A stretch of 64,000 bases of DNA from Rikenellaceae bacterium (GTDB lineage: Bacteria > Bacteroidota > Bacteroidia > Bacteroidales > Rikenellaceae): the NCBI GenBank assembly GCA_015060115.1, contig SUZB01000003.1, positions 1 to 64,000 on the forward strand. Reading direction: 5' to 3'. Every line of letters begins with the position of its first letter. Positions within the stretch are counted from its first letter, which is position 1. Position numbers and translations under genes: made by a program. Positions 9,888-19,893 of the stretch are shown piece by piece. The notes below the pieces were generated by a model, which was not told the origin of the DNA, searched no databases, and worked only from the letters and a program-made list of their open reading frames with translations.

Positions 9888-9909
9888 TTTGTTTGTTTCG
9901 TACATTGCT

Positions 9910-10776
9910 TTAGAATGAAAATCCCGCCTTAAGCAGTGCGTAGTGGCGCTTAGTTGTGGGGTTGAAGGTGTAACCGAGGTTTACGGGGAAGGTGCAACTA
10001 CCCACCGTGAACTCACGCTTAAGTGTAAGCGAGAGGTTGGTTACATTGAAGCCCTGAGGGATATTGTCGAAATCCAACTGATATTCATTATCAATTAGCT
10101 TGCGAGGGCCGGCACACCAGAATGGACCTGTCCAAGGTGATGCACCTGCCAAAATCTCGATATCGAACAAATCCTTAACAGGCTGAGTATAGGCAATCTC
10201 GAAGTATGAAGAGAATGCACGGCGCTTCTTCGTGCCATCTTCGTTATAGAGCCAGTCTGCCGAGTGGAGGAATGTGGTGCCCCAGTGCAGGCGTAGGCGG
10301 TCGAAGAAGGTATATTCAATAGTTGCCGTGAGGCTATGGTTCTCGTCATCGAGGAAGTCATTCTGCCAGAATGCCTTGCCATAGTCGCACCATACATCGT
10401 AGATGGTGATAGAGAGGTTCTCGTAATCGAAGCCAAAGGTCATATCCAACTCCTGATAGGTGCTCAAACTTGAGAAGTTGTACCACAAGTCGATATAGAA
10501 TGCACCCAAACCGAGCGTTACGCTGGGCTGGATAGCAGGGTCGAATACATTGCCATAGTACGACTGGTCGTAACCACGCCAAAGGTAGTTTGTCGTGAGG
10601 TTAGCGCCTGCGCCCCACCAGAAGAGGCCCTCATCCTCCTCGGTATCGGCACTATCGGTGGGAAGTGAGGTGGTGGCTACGGCCATAGGGGCGTTAGTTG
10701 TAGCGGGAGTTGTTGCCTGCGCTGACACAACAAGCGCAATGGTGGCAAGGAAGAAAACAATTAACTTTCTTGTCAT
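9910..10776 (-). CDS. TorF-like putative outer-membrane protein
   Basis: The 288 residues begin with a signal peptide ending near ALVVSAQA. A low-complexity Thr/Ala stretch and an acidic patch (ADTEEDEG) follow, then a predicted beta-barrel. The opening barrel motif NLTTNYLWRGYDQS and the C-terminal LKAGFSF resemble the TorF/Gcw_chp family of putative porins. It lies 48 bases downstream of potD on the same strand, so it may be co-transcribed with the polyamine importer and supply outer-membrane passage (inference). The family assignment is by motif resemblance only. Confidence 0.72.
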   Translation of the reverse strand: MTRKLIVFFLATIALVVSAQATTPATTNAPMAVATTSLPTDSADTEEDEGLFWWGAGANLTTNYLWRGYDQSYYGNVFDPAIQPSVTLGLGAFYIDLWYNFSSLSTYQELDMTFGFDYENLSITIYDVWCDYGKAFWQNDFLDDENHSLTATIEYTFFDRLRLHWGTTFLHSADWLYNEDGTKKRRAFSSYFEIAYTQPVKDLFDIEILAGASPWTGPFWCAGPRKLIDNEYQLDFDNIPQGFNVTNLSLTLKREFTVGSCTFPVNLGYTFNPTTKRHYALLKAGFSF

Positions 10777-10824
10777 CTCTGAGGTGTGTTCTATAAATTA
10801 GTAAATAAGTTAGTTTGTCAGTAG

Positions 10825-12243
10825 TTATCTCTTAGTCTTAGTATATTGGTGTCTGCGGCGCTTTAGGTGGTGTTGCTTTTTGCGATAGGCATCGACCTTG
10901 CGCCAGATACCCCAAGCGAACATAGCTGCGAAGAATACGATGATGCCAACGAGCATACCAGTAGAGAGGTTGTCGCCCTTGACTCTCGACCACATCTCCA
11001 ACATCTTGTCGGTGCGGTCGCCAGAGTCGTGCATAACGCCACATCGCTCAATAACCGAGCGGTCGGGGTACAACACATCGTCAATATGCACGCTGTCGCA
11101 ACCCTCCAATGGTTCGAGGTTCTCATCGACGAAGAAGTACGATAGGTCGCATACGGTCTCCAACTCATCGTCACGCATAGCCTCCAAGACCTCCTCTGTG
11201 GCAACGACACTCACATAGCCCGTAGCATCCATATTGCGGATAGCGTTCTCGGGCATACACATATAGTCGATAAAGTAGCGTGCAGCACGCTCGTTCTTGG
11301 CATACTTAGGGATAACCCAGCCATCGAACCATACAACGCTACCCTCTCGGGGTACGGCGTAGGCAAGGTTTACATCAACCTCCGAAGCCTCCTCAATAGC
11401 CCATACTGCATCACCACTCCACATAAGGTTAATCCAAGCCTTCTCCTGAGTCATCATCTCTTTGCCGAAGTCTGCCTCCCAGCCCGCAACCAACTCCTTG
11501 GTGCGCTTTAGGTAGCTCTCAACAAGTGCGATAGACTCATCCGAAGAGTCGTACATAAGGGCGTGGATAGTCTCCAAAGGCAACATCTCCTCCTCGCCCA
11601 ACTCTCCCGCCTTGCGAGCCTCGATAGTCTTGGCGTAGATAAGCATCGGAGAGTATACATCGCGGAAGGCGTCCTTGACAAAAATCTTATCCTTGAGGCG
11701 AGGGTCAAACATCAAGTCCCACGACATAGCCTCCTCCTCCGTTACATAGTCGGCATTGTAGAGGATTCCCGTAGTACCCCACATATAGCCCACAGCGTAG
11801 TCGTTGGGGTCTTGACCCTCAGGGGCTGTGAGCATCGAGAATTCACGCTTGATATATGGCGATACGCAGTCGAAGTAGTTGATGCCCTTTTCGTTAATCT
11901 CGGCCTCGAACTCAGGCGTAAGAATAGGCAACAACAGCTCGTTACGCATCATACGCTCAACGATATACTCCGAGGGGCATACGACATCGAAGTCGGCGTG
12001 GCCATTCTCAATCTTTGCCAACATCACCTCGTTAATGTCGAAGGTCTGGTAGATAATCTCGACTCTCTCGCCTGTATGCTCATAGTACCACTCCTCGAAC
12101 TCGACGAGCAAGTCTTCGTCGATATAGTCGCCCCAGTTGTAGACCTTGAGAATCTCGCTACGGCCATCATCACAAGCCGTAGCCACAGCAACCATCGTAG
12201 CGAGTGCCACAAGGTGCTTAAACAAGTTAGTAAGGTATTTCAT
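10825..12243 (-). CDS. potD: Spermidine/putrescine-binding protein PotD with C-terminal membrane anchor
   Basis: Substrate receptor of the polyamine importer. The N-terminus is a lipoprotein signal ending at Cys24. The periplasmic binding domain begins KVYNWGDYIDEDLL, typical of PotD. At 472 residues it is about 120 longer than E. coli PotD. The extra C-terminus contains a hydrophobic helix (TGMLVGIIVFFAAMFAWGIW) and a Lys/Arg/His-rich tail, predicting a second membrane attachment. It follows potC by nine bases. Polyamine binding is inferred from the family; ligand choice is open. Confidence 0.9.
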   Translation of the reverse strand: MKYLTNLFKHLVALATMVAVATACDDGRSEILKVYNWGDYIDEDLLVEFEEWYYEHTGERVEIIYQTFDINEVMLAKIENGHADFDVVCPSEYIVERMMRNELLLPILTPEFEAEINEKGINYFDCVSPYIKREFSMLTAPEGQDPNDYAVGYMWGTTGILYNADYVTEEEAMSWDLMFDPRLKDKIFVKDAFRDVYSPMLIYAKTIEARKAGELGEEEMLPLETIHALMYDSSDESIALVESYLKRTKELVAGWEADFGKEMMTQEKAWINLMWSGDAVWAIEEASEVDVNLAYAVPREGSVVWFDGWVIPKYAKNERAARYFIDYMCMPENAIRNMDATGYVSVVATEEVLEAMRDDELETVCDLSYFFVDENLEPLEGCDSVHIDDVLYPDRSVIERCGVMHDSGDRTDKMLEMWSRVKGDNLSTGMLVGIIVFFAAMFAWGIWRKVDAYRKKQHHLKRRRHQYTKTKR

Positions 12244-12252
12244 CGGCTTAAG

Positions 12253-13080
12253 TTACTTTTTAAGTTTTAGCTGCTGTTGCTGCTCCTCGGCAATCTTCGC
12301 CTGACGATAAGAGCGGTAGTTTACAACGACCAACAATACGAGCACCACGACAAGGATAATTGTCGATAGCGCACGCAACTCAGGCGTAAGACCACCCTTG
12401 CGGGCATCGGCATAGATATATGTCGAGAGGGTCTGCAGGCCATCTGTTCCGTTGGTGAAAATCGTAACGGCAAAGTCGTCGATAGAGAGCGTAAAGGCGA
12501 GGATAAAGCCCGAAATCATGCAGGGGCGAATCTCTGGGATAATCACACGGCGCATAGCCTGATAGGGTGTGGCACCGAGGTCGAGAGCCGCCTCATAGAT
12601 ATTGGGATTCATCTGCATCAGACGAGGCATAACGCTAAGCACAACATAGGGTGTGCAGAAGGCGATATGTGCCAAGATAACAGTGGTATAGCCCTGCGTA
12701 ATACCCAACGACACGAAGAGTAAGAAGAGCGAGATACCGGTGATAATATCGGGGTTTAGAATAGGGATATTATTCACAAAGTTGATAACGCGCTTTTTGC
12801 GATACTTAAGGTCGTTAATACCGATAGCGGCGATAGTACCCAAGAGGGTAGATACCGTAGCTGCAACAAAGGCGATAATAAAGGTGTTCTTGATAGCGTC
12901 AATCAACGAGTTATTGACACCGCCCGTGAACAGCGAGGTGTACAACTCGGTAGAAAAACCTGTCCAGTTACCCAGCACCTTCGACTCGGTAAACGAGTAG
13001 ATGGCGATGATAACAATCGGAGCATAGAGCATCACAAGCAACAAAACGAGGTATGATGCCGAGAAAAACTTCTTCATCAT
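12253..13080 (-). CDS. potC: Polyamine ABC transporter permease PotC
   Basis: Inner-membrane permease of the polyamine importer, 275 residues with about six hydrophobic helices. The coupling motif EAALDLGATPYQAMRRV sits around residues 165-180. The start codon overlaps the potB stop in an ATGA arrangement (13077-13080), so translation is probably coupled. Size and motif match PotC rather than PotB by operon order. Confidence 0.93.
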   Translation of the reverse strand: MMKKFFSASYLVLLLVMLYAPIVIIAIYSFTESKVLGNWTGFSTELYTSLFTGGVNNSLIDAIKNTFIIAFVAATVSTLLGTIAAIGINDLKYRKKRVINFVNNIPILNPDIITGISLFLLFVSLGITQGYTTVILAHIAFCTPYVVLSVMPRLMQMNPNIYEAALDLGATPYQAMRRVIIPEIRPCMISGFILAFTLSIDDFAVTIFTNGTDGLQTLSTYIYADARKGGLTPELRALSTIILVVVLVLLVVVNYRSYRQAKIAEEQQQQLKLKK

Positions 13081-13859
13081 AGCAATCCTTCGTTAGCCGC
13101 ATTTTCGTCTGAAGAGTCAGTGAAAAGCGAGGTTATACCAATGATAATCAACATAATGAACGATAGCGCTGCGCCATACTCCCACATGCCGTTGTTGATA
13201 TTCTCCTGAATGGTCGTACCAAAGAGCTTGATGTTGTTCATCGTGAGCAACTCGGCAATGGCGAATGTCGAGATGGTGGGCATAAAGACCATCATAATAC
13301 CACTTACGATGCCGGGTGTTGAGAGCGGGAATACCACACGCAAGAAAACCTGTCGGGGTGTAGCGCCCAAATCCTCGGCAGCCTCGATAAGCGAGTGGTC
13401 CATCTTCTGCAAGACATTGTAGATGGGGTAGACCATAAATGGCAGGAAGTTGTAGACCATACCAAAGATTAGCGCACCCTCGCCTAAGGGCAACGCCATA
13501 AAGTCAAATAGCGCGACAGTGGCCAAGGTACGCACCAAGACATTAACCCACATAGGGATAATGAAGAGCAGAACCACAACCTTCGCAAGCGAGGCGTTGA
13601 GGCGCGAGAGGATATAGGCAGCGGGGTAGCCCAAGACGATACATATAATCGTGGTAATGAGCGCGATGCCTATCGAGTAGATAAAGGTATTTGCCGCCTC
13701 TGGCTGGTTGATGAAGCGCTCGAAGTTCTCCAACGAGAAGCCTCCATCCTTGCCCATAAAGGCGTAGATGATGATAAGCAACATAGGCACAACGACCATT
13801 ATGCCAAGGAAGATGGCATAGGGTAGTGCGAGGTTGCGACGGCGCGAGAATAGTTTCAT
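13077..13859 (-). CDS. potB: Polyamine ABC transporter permease PotB
   Basis: Second permease of the importer, 260 residues with about six hydrophobic helices. Its coupling loop EAAEDLGATPRQVFLRV mirrors that of PotC. It lies 28 bases after potA and overlaps potC by four bases. The C-terminus ends in a short acidic tail. Function follows from the intact potABCD arrangement. Confidence 0.93.
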   Translation of the reverse strand: MKLFSRRRNLALPYAIFLGIMVVVPMLLIIIYAFMGKDGGFSLENFERFINQPEAANTFIYSIGIALITTIICIVLGYPAAYILSRLNASLAKVVVLLFIIPMWVNVLVRTLATVALFDFMALPLGEGALIFGMVYNFLPFMVYPIYNVLQKMDHSLIEAAEDLGATPRQVFLRVVFPLSTPGIVSGIMMVFMPTISTFAIAELLTMNNIKLFGTTIQENINNGMWEYGAALSFIMLIIIGITSLFTDSSDENAANEGLL

Positions 13860-13887
13860 CTTTCGTGTCGTTTAGTTGTTCGAAAAA

Positions 13888-15276
13888 CTACTCCTTAATG
13901 GCTGTTACGCGCAACGCCGAGGGGTGGATAGTGATACCTACCTCGTCCAAATCCTCCCATACATCGTGCGTATCGACATATACATCGTCGCCATCGTCGG
14001 TGCGTACTGTGAGGTGGTAGCGGTCGCCCTTGTAGAGGATAAAGCGGATAGTACCCCACGAGATACCATCATCGGGGTCATCGGTAAGCTCTACGGCCGA
14101 GAAGTCGAAGGCTACATCTACCTTCGCACCATTCTCGATACCCTCGACCTCTGCACACTCGAAGCTCTCGCCAAGAATCTCGACATGTGTAGAGTCAATA
14201 AGGCGTCCCTCGATATGGTTCTCGGTGCGCTCCTTACGCATGACATGTATATCGGCAGGCTTAATCATCATACCTACCTCTGTGCCAGGCTCAAACGAGT
14301 TGTAGTCCTGAATCATAATCTCGTAGCCATCGGGCGTATCGACAAACATCTCGTAGTGAACACCCTTGAAGATGCAAGAACGCACGGTGCCTGTGAACAT
14401 CGCAGCCTCGGCATTGCGGATGATATATACATCCTCGGGGCGGATTACGACATCGACCTCGGTATTCTCGCCGAAGCCCTCGTCGATACACTCAAACTCC
14501 TTGTCCATAAATCTTACAAGGCGGTCGCGTACCATCGTGGCGTTGAGGATGTTGCTCTCGCCAATAAAGTCGGCAACAAAGGCGTTGCAAGGCTCGTTGT
14601 ATATATCCGTAGGTGTGCCAATCTGCTGAATCTTGCCCTCGTTCATCACGACAATAGTATCCGAGAGCGTGAGCGCCTCCTCCTGGTCGTGCGTAACATA
14701 AACAAAGGTAATGCCCAAGTCGCGGTGCATCTCCTTAAGCTCCATCTGCATATCTTTGCGCATCTTAAGGTCGAGCGCTGCAAGTGGCTCATCGAGCAGA
14801 AGCACCTGAGGACGATTGACAATAGCTCTGGCAATAGCCACACGCTGCTGCTGACCACCCGACAAAGATTGCACATCGCGGTGCTCATAGTCGGTCATAC
14901 CCACCATCTTGAGGGCGCGTTTGACTCGTTGTTCAATCTCCTTGCGGTCTACCTTCTGAAGCTTCAGACCGAAGGCGATATTGTCAAAGACATTGTAGTT
15001 AGGAAATAGGGCGTAGCGCTGAAAGACCGTGTTCACGGGTCGGAGGTGTGGCGGAATATCTGTCATAATCTCGCCACCGATGCTAATTTCACCCTTTGTG
15101 GCAGTGTTGAAACCTGCCAACAGACGCAAAAGTGTGGTCTTGCCACATCCAGAAGGGCCGAGAATAGTGAGGAACTCACCCTTCTTTACCGACAAACTGA
15201 CATCGTCGAGAACAACCTTATCAGGAAACGACTTAGTGATGTTCTTAATCTCGATGATGTAATTTGAGTTCACCAT
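13888..15276 (-). CDS. potA: Polyamine ABC transporter ATPase PotA, long form
   Basis: ATP-binding subunit that drives polyamine uptake. Walker [10 protein letters not shown] lies near residue 40, signature LSGGQQQR near 139 and Walker [12 protein letters not shown] near 160. At 462 residues it is some 80 longer than E. coli PotA (378). The part after the ATPase contains two beta-rich, TOBE-like stretches instead of one, the second ending in the acidic segment [13 protein letters not shown]. It is first in the potABCD operon and has its own promoter with a palindrome at the expected transcript start. Confidence 0.93.
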   Translation of the reverse strand: MVNSNYIIEIKNITKSFPDKVVLDDVSLSVKKGEFLTILGPSGCGKTTLLRLLAGFNTATKGEISIGGEIMTDIPPHLRPVNTVFQRYALFPNYNVFDNIAFGLKLQKVDRKEIEQRVKRALKMVGMTDYEHRDVQSLSGGQQQRVAIARAIVNRPQVLLLDEPLAALDLKMRKDMQMELKEMHRDLGITFVYVTHDQEEALTLSDTIVVMNEGKIQQIGTPTDIYNEPCNAFVADFIGESNILNATMVRDRLVRFMDKEFECIDEGFGENTEVDVVIRPEDVYIIRNAEAAMFTGTVRSCIFKGVHYEMFVDTPDGYEIMIQDYNSFEPGTEVGMMIKPADIHVMRKERTENHIEGRLIDSTHVEILGESFECAEVEGIENGAKVDVAFDFSAVELTDDPDDGISWGTIRFILYKGDRYHLTVRTDDGDDVYVDTHDVWEDLDEVGITIHPSALRVTAIKE

Positions 15277-15415
15277 TAAGCAAAAAAGTATTAGTAGTTA
15301 ATAAACCCCATAAGGTAGAATAAGGGGTGGGAAGAGCAAAGGGAAAATAGGGTAATTTCGCCTTTTCTTAATCTCATCACACACCTTACGCTTACCGTAC
15401 AAAAAATCTACAAAC

Positions 15416-15433
15416 TATATACCTCGGTATATA
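15416..15433. promoter_or_regulatory. Palindrome at the pot operon transcript start
   Basis: TATATACC and GGTATATA are perfect inverted repeats separated by two bases (TC). They lie 8-25 bases past the -7 box on the minus strand, so a protein bound here would cover the transcript start. It is a candidate operator; no matching regulator is encoded nearby. Confidence 0.45.
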
Positions 15434-15440
15434 TTGTTCG

Positions 15441-15448
15441 CAAATATA
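15441..15448 (-). promoter_or_regulatory. -7 box of the potABCD operon
   Basis: The minus strand reads TATATTTG here, matching TAnnTTTG. The -33 element is weak. The leader to the potA start would be about 155 bases. Between this box and the terminator at 15619 (15450-15618) I see no gene or repeat. Confidence 0.6.
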
Positions 15449-15618
15449 CAAAAATTTTCTATAAATAGACATTTGTGGCGATATTTTTTCGAGGATATGG
15501 CGTTGGGGGATTGTATGGCAGGAAATTACGATAACCCGAAGGCAAGAATATGAATACAAAATATAAAATATGCCCGATTATCGCATTGCTCTATAATCTC
15601 ATGTGCCAATAAGAAAAA

Positions 15619-15643
15619 GGGGCAGAGAAATGCTCTCTGCCCC
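15619..15643 (-). terminator. Terminator of the DPP-IV gene
   Basis: GGGGCAGAG and CTCTGCCCC pair across a seven-base loop. On the minus strand the stem is followed by TTTTTC. It lies 26 bases past the stop codon of the peptidase gene. Confidence 0.75.
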
Positions 15644-15668
15644 CCATTTATCGCAATCCGTAATCCAA

Positions 15669-18104
15669 TTAAATATCGTTATTTAACTGAGGAATATCGG
15701 TAGATGTCTCGCACTCACCCAAGAGGTGCTCAGCGAAGTAGTCGGCCATACGCCAGAAGAAGTATTCGTTCATATCGCCGAAGCCGTGGCGCTGACCGGG
15801 CAAGAGCAACATATCGAAGCGCTTGTTCGAGCGGATAAGGGCATCGACAACACGCAAAGTGTTACCGGGGTGTACATTCTCGTCGATGTCGCCGTGAACG
15901 AGCAACAGATGACCCTTAAGGCGTGAAGCAATCTCAGGGTTAGATGAGATGTGATACTCAAACTTGGTCTCGCCGTCCTTCTCTACCTCGTTGATACCGT
16001 GATGCTTCTCCGACCACCAGCGGTTGTAGATGTTGTTGTCGTGGTTACCAGCGCACGAAACGGCAACATCGAAGAAGTCGGGGTACATAAGGATAGCTGC
16101 GGTAGACATAAAACCACCACCCGAGTGGCCGTGAATACCTACACGCTCAATGTTGATAAACGAGTGGCGAGCTGCGAGCTGCTGTGCTGCAACAACCTTA
16201 TCCTTAAGGCCATAGTCGCGCAAGTTGCCGTAGCCGTAGTTGTGATACCACTTCGAGCGGTCGGGGTGTCCACCACGATTACCTACGGTGATTACGATAA
16301 AGCCAATCTGAGCAAGGCGGTCGGTGCGGTTGAGGTGGCCATACCACGACTGCTCAACAGCCTCGGTCTGAGGGCCGGGATATACATACTCGATGATGGG
16401 GTACTTCTTGTTGGGGTCGAAGTCATAAGGCTTGTACATCACGCCGTGAAGGTCGGTGATGCCATCGGCAGCCTTAACAACGAAGGGCTCAGGGAACTTA
16501 TAACCTGCAGCAAACAGAGGCTCCATATCGACCGTCTTAAGCTCCATAACGCGCTTACCCTGAGTGGTGTAGAGCTCGCTTACGGGTGCTGTGTCTACGC
16601 GCGAATAGGTAGTGGTGAAGTAGCGGCAGTCGTCCGAGAGCGAGAACTGACCGTTGAAGCCCTTAGGATCGAGCTGCTTGAGGCCAGAGCCATCATAACC
16701 TACCGAGAAGAGGTGGAGATAGTAGGGGTTCTCATCCTTGTTATAGCCCGTAGCGGTAAAGTATATAACCTTGCGCGCATCATCTACACCAAGGACATCG
16801 CTGATGTGCCAATCGCCCTTAGTAATCTGATTGATAAGCGTGCCATCCTCCGAGTAGCGGTAGAGGTGTGCCCAGCCGGTACGCTCTGACCACTCGATAA
16901 CCTCCTTGCCACCATTTACGAGGAAGGGGTAGCGGTACTCGATAGATGTCTCCATCTCCTCGTGAACAACCTCCTTGACCTCGCCTGTCGCCACGCTCAC
17001 CTTGCAGAGATCAACACGCTGAATATCACGGCTCTGACGCAATACATAGAATGACTCGTTGTCGCCCTGCCAAACCATCTTTGCGGGGCGCTCATAGCCA
17101 TCGGCGTGCTTGAAGGGGCGGGGGCAGATAAAGAGCATCTGCTCCTTGTACTTTGCCATATCGACCTCACGGCGCTCCATAGTCTCGGTATTGAAGAGCT
17201 CCAACCAGAAATCGGGGCTCTGCTCACCGGGCATCTGATACTTGTATGAGAACAACTCGGGGCGCTCCTTGAGGATGTTGATTACCCAGAAGTCTTCGAG
17301 CATCTCGGTGTTGCTGCGCACGGTTGCGAAGTGCTTAGAGTCGGGCGACCACTGCAAGAATACGCGGTAGCGCTCGTCGGGCTTAATCTGCTCGATGCAA
17401 TCCTCAAACCAGTGGTAGGCGTTGTGAGCCTCGGCATCGGTGGTGATGGCGTGCTCCACGATGGTTGAGTCCTTGGGGTCTTTGATGAACTTCTCGACAT
17501 CCTCCGTGGTCATATAGTGGAGGTTGTAGTTCTTCTCATATACCGCAATACGGCCATCGGGCGATACATTTGCCCACGAGGGGTAGCGACCCTCGCGCTC
17601 CTCAAGTTTGGTAAGCTCCTTGGTGGCGATATCCCACTTGAAATGGAACTTTAGGGGCTTACCCTCAGCATCCTTAGGCGTGTAGTCGTTGTTCTCGACC
17701 ATCACCTTCGAGGGCATAATGTCGAACAATACATACTTATCCTCCTTAAGCTCCATATTCTCAATAGGAAGATGCTGAGCATCAAAAGGATAGTTGGTTG
17801 CCAATGTTACCTTCTCGGCCAACTCTGCCATCGACCAAAGTTCGGTCTCGGAGCCACGCACGGCATCTACGATGTAGTAGTTGATAGCATCGAGTGTCTG
17901 CCAACGATACCAGAATTTTGTCTCACCCTTGAACCAGTTGGGGCGGATTACGGTCTGTGGTACCATACGGCGCATCTTGGCGGGCGAGAACTGCTCGGCA
18001 AGGTTGTAGTTGGGCTTCACGGCCTCGGGCTCGTTGCCCTCAGCTACGGCAGTCGATGTGATAAGTGCCGCAGCAACGAACAAAAGTGAAAGTTTCTTAA
18101 GCAT
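15669..18104 (-). CDS. Secreted dipeptidyl peptidase IV-type serine peptidase (family S9)
   Basis: Exopeptidase expected to remove X-Pro or X-Ala dipeptides from peptides in the periplasm. The 811 residues start with a signal peptide (ending about AVAEG). A DPP-IV beta-propeller region follows (about 90-540), then the alpha/beta hydrolase. The catalytic triad by alignment to human DPP4 is Ser661 in GHSGGG, Asp741 in HGDIDENVH and His773 in GQRHGF. The nucleophile motif differs from the GWSYGG of classical DPP-IV, so specificity could differ. It is monocistronic, with a -7 box upstream and a terminator downstream. Confidence 0.9.
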   Translation of the reverse strand: MLKKLSLLFVAAALITSTAVAEGNEPEAVKPNYNLAEQFSPAKMRRMVPQTVIRPNWFKGETKFWYRWQTLDAINYYIVDAVRGSETELWSMAELAEKVTLATNYPFDAQHLPIENMELKEDKYVLFDIMPSKVMVENNDYTPKDAEGKPLKFHFKWDIATKELTKLEEREGRYPSWANVSPDGRIAVYEKNYNLHYMTTEDVEKFIKDPKDSTIVEHAITTDAEAHNAYHWFEDCIEQIKPDERYRVFLQWSPDSKHFATVRSNTEMLEDFWVINILKERPELFSYKYQMPGEQSPDFWLELFNTETMERREVDMAKYKEQMLFICPRPFKHADGYERPAKMVWQGDNESFYVLRQSRDIQRVDLCKVSVATGEVKEVVHEEMETSIEYRYPFLVNGGKEVIEWSERTGWAHLYRYSEDGTLINQITKGDWHISDVLGVDDARKVIYFTATGYNKDENPYYLHLFSVGYDGSGLKQLDPKGFNGQFSLSDDCRYFTTTYSRVDTAPVSELYTTQGKRVMELKTVDMEPLFAAGYKFPEPFVVKAADGITDLHGVMYKPYDFDPNKKYPIIEYVYPGPQTEAVEQSWYGHLNRTDRLAQIGFIVITVGNRGGHPDRSKWYHNYGYGNLRDYGLKDKVVAAQQLAARHSFINIERVGIHGHSGGGFMSTAAILMYPDFFDVAVSCAGNHDNNIYNRWWSEKHHGINEVEKDGETKFEYHISSNPEIASRLKGHLLLVHGDIDENVHPGNTLRVVDALIRSNKRFDMLLLPGQRHGFGDMNEYFFWRMADYFAEHLLGECETSTDIPQLNNDI

Positions 18105-18141
18105 ATTTAAGGTTTATTTGTTAGTTTCTCACTTAACCGAA

Positions 18142-18149
18142 CAAAGATA
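18142..18149 (-). promoter_or_regulatory. -7 box of the DPP-IV gene
   Basis: The minus strand reads TATCTTTG, about 38 bases before the ATG. No good -33 element was found at the usual spacing. Confidence 0.5.
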
Positions 18150-18191
18150 AGAAAAAAAAGGCAAAGAATGAAAAATCTTCTCTCTTTTAAT

Positions 18192-18287
18192 CATAAGTTA
18201 TTAGTTGTTAGTTCTTAGTTTTTAGAATCTAAAGACTTTATGGCTTTTCCTATCGTCCTAATTGTCCTATCGTCTTATCGTCATAAA
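18192..18287. repeat. Fragment of B/D repeat families
   Basis: 18192-18227 carries reverse-strand heptamers of family D (complement of CTAACAA/CTAATAA types). 18230-18287 carries TCGTCCTA/TCGTCTTA units like the right arm of family B, but without its core. It lies between two divergent genes. Confidence 0.6.
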
Positions 18288-18344
18288 AAAACATTTCTCT
18301 TTACTAATTTCCGATTACTATTTACTAATTACTATTTTTTTTCG

Positions 18345-18352
18345 TATATTTG
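18345..18352 (+). promoter_or_regulatory. -7 box of proS-purC
   Basis: TATATTTG, 36 bases before the proS ATG. A TTT stretch about 20 bases upstream may be the -33 element. Confidence 0.6.
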
Positions 18353-18388
18353 CGCACTCTTTTGATATAATCAAAAAAATCATAATAT

Positions 18389-19873
18389 ATGGCAGTTGAA
18401 TTAAAAGACCTTACCAAAAGCGATGAGAACTACTCGCAGTGGTATAACGATTTGGTTTTGAAGGCAGGCTTGGCAGAGAACTCTGCTGTGCGTGGCTGTA
18501 TGGTTATCAAGCCCTATGGCTATGCTATCTGGGAGAAGATGCGCGATGTCCTCGACCGTATGTTCAAGGAGACAGGTCATGAGAACGCCTACTTCCCACT
18601 CTTTATCCCCAAGTCATTCTTCTCGCGCGAGGCAAGCCATGTTGAGGGCTTCGCTAAGGAGTGCGCAGTGGTTACTCACTACCGCCTCAAGAACGACCCC
18701 GATGGCAATGGTGTTGTCGTAGACCCCGCAGCGCGTTTGGAGGAGGAGCTTATCGTGCGCCCCACCTCGGAGACTATCATTTGGAATACTTACAAGAACT
18801 GGATTACCTCATACCGCGACCTTCCCATCTTGTGCAACCAGTGGGCAAATGTTGTGCGTTGGGAGATGCGTACCCGCCTCTTCTTGCGTACTGCCGAGTT
18901 CCTCTGGCAGGAGGGCCACACTGCACACGCCACAGCCGAGGAGGCTCAGGAGGAGACCGAGCGTATGATTAATGTCTACAAGACCTTTGCCGAGGAGTGG
19001 ATGGGCGTGCCTGTTATCGTGGGTCATAAGTCGCCCAACGAGCGCTTTGCAGGTGCTGTCGATACCCTCACCATCGAGGCGTTGATGCAGGACGGCAAGG
19101 CCTTGCAGAGCGGTACTTCGCACTTCTTGGGTCAGAACTTCGCCAAGGCATTCGATGTTCAGTACACCAACAAGGAGGGCAAGCAGGAGTATGTTTGGGC
19201 TACATCGTGGGGTGTATCAACACGCCTTATGGGTGCCTTGATTATGGCTCATTCGGACAACAACGGTCTGGTGTTGCCTCCAAAGTTGGCGCCTATTCAG
19301 GTTGTTATGGTGCCTATCTACAAGGGTGAGGAGCAGCGCTTGCAGGTTGTTGCACGCCTTGAGGAGATGGCCAAGGAGCTTCGTCGGAAGGGCGTATCTG
19401 TTAAGGTTGATGGCCGCGACAATGTTCGTTCGGGCTTCAAGTTCGCTGAGTATGAGTTGAAGGGTGTGCCTGTGCGTTTGGCACTCGGCCCTCGCGATAT
19501 GGAGAATGGCACTATCGAGCTTGCTCGCCGTGATACCCTCTCGAAGGAGATTGTAAAGCAGGAGGGTCTTACTGACCGCATCGTGGCGTTGCTCGACGAG
19601 ATTCAGCAGAATATCTTCCAGAAGGCTCTCGACTACCGCAACTCTATGATTACCAAGGTTGATACTTGGGAGGAGTTCCAACAGGTACTCAACGAGAAGG
19701 GTGGCTTCATCTCGGCACACTGGGACGGCACTCCCGAGACTGAGCAGGCTATCAAGGATGCTACGAAGGCCACTATCCGCTGTATCCCTATGGATGTTGT
19801 CGAGGAGGAGGGCAAGTGCGTATTCTCTGGCAAGCCTTCGAAGTTCCGCGTGTTGTTTGCTAAATCATACTAA
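18389..19873 (+). CDS. proS: Prolyl-tRNA synthetase, short (eukaryote/archaeal) type
   Basis: Charges tRNA-Pro with proline in the cytoplasm. The 494-residue length and lack of the ~180-residue editing insert identify the eukaryote/archaeal-like ProS class, common in Bacteroidetes. Class II signatures are visible: motif 1 around [21 protein letters not shown] in the motif 2 region and the C-terminal anticodon-binding domain (about 285-400). It is followed by purC after 20 bases and both run from one promoter. Confidence 0.96.
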   Translation: MAVELKDLTKSDENYSQWYNDLVLKAGLAENSAVRGCMVIKPYGYAIWEKMRDVLDRMFKETGHENAYFPLFIPKSFFSREASHVEGFAKECAVVTHYRLKNDPDGNGVVVDPAARLEEELIVRPTSETIIWNTYKNWITSYRDLPILCNQWANVVRWEMRTRLFLRTAEFLWQEGHTAHATAEEAQEETERMINVYKTFAEEWMGVPVIVGHKSPNERFAGAVDTLTIEALMQDGKALQSGTSHFLGQNFAKAFDVQYTNKEGKQEYVWATSWGVSTRLMGALIMAHSDNNGLVLPPKLAPIQVVMVPIYKGEEQRLQVVARLEEMAKELRRKGVSVKVDGRDNVRSGFKFAEYELKGVPVRLALGPRDMENGTIELARRDTLSKEIVKQEGLTDRIVALLDEIQQNIFQKALDYRNSMITKVDTWEEFQQVLNEKGGFISAHWDGTPETEQAIKDATKATIRCIPMDVVEEEGKCVFSGKPSKFRVLFAKSY

Positions 19874-19893
19874 CCTATAAACCTATAATCACA

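Noticed and set aside
13876..15009. Long open frame on the plus strand opposite potA (about 377 codons)
   Set aside because: It is antisense to a clear PotA with all ATPase motifs; its composition is a mirror of that gene and no promoter or homologous domain is seen.
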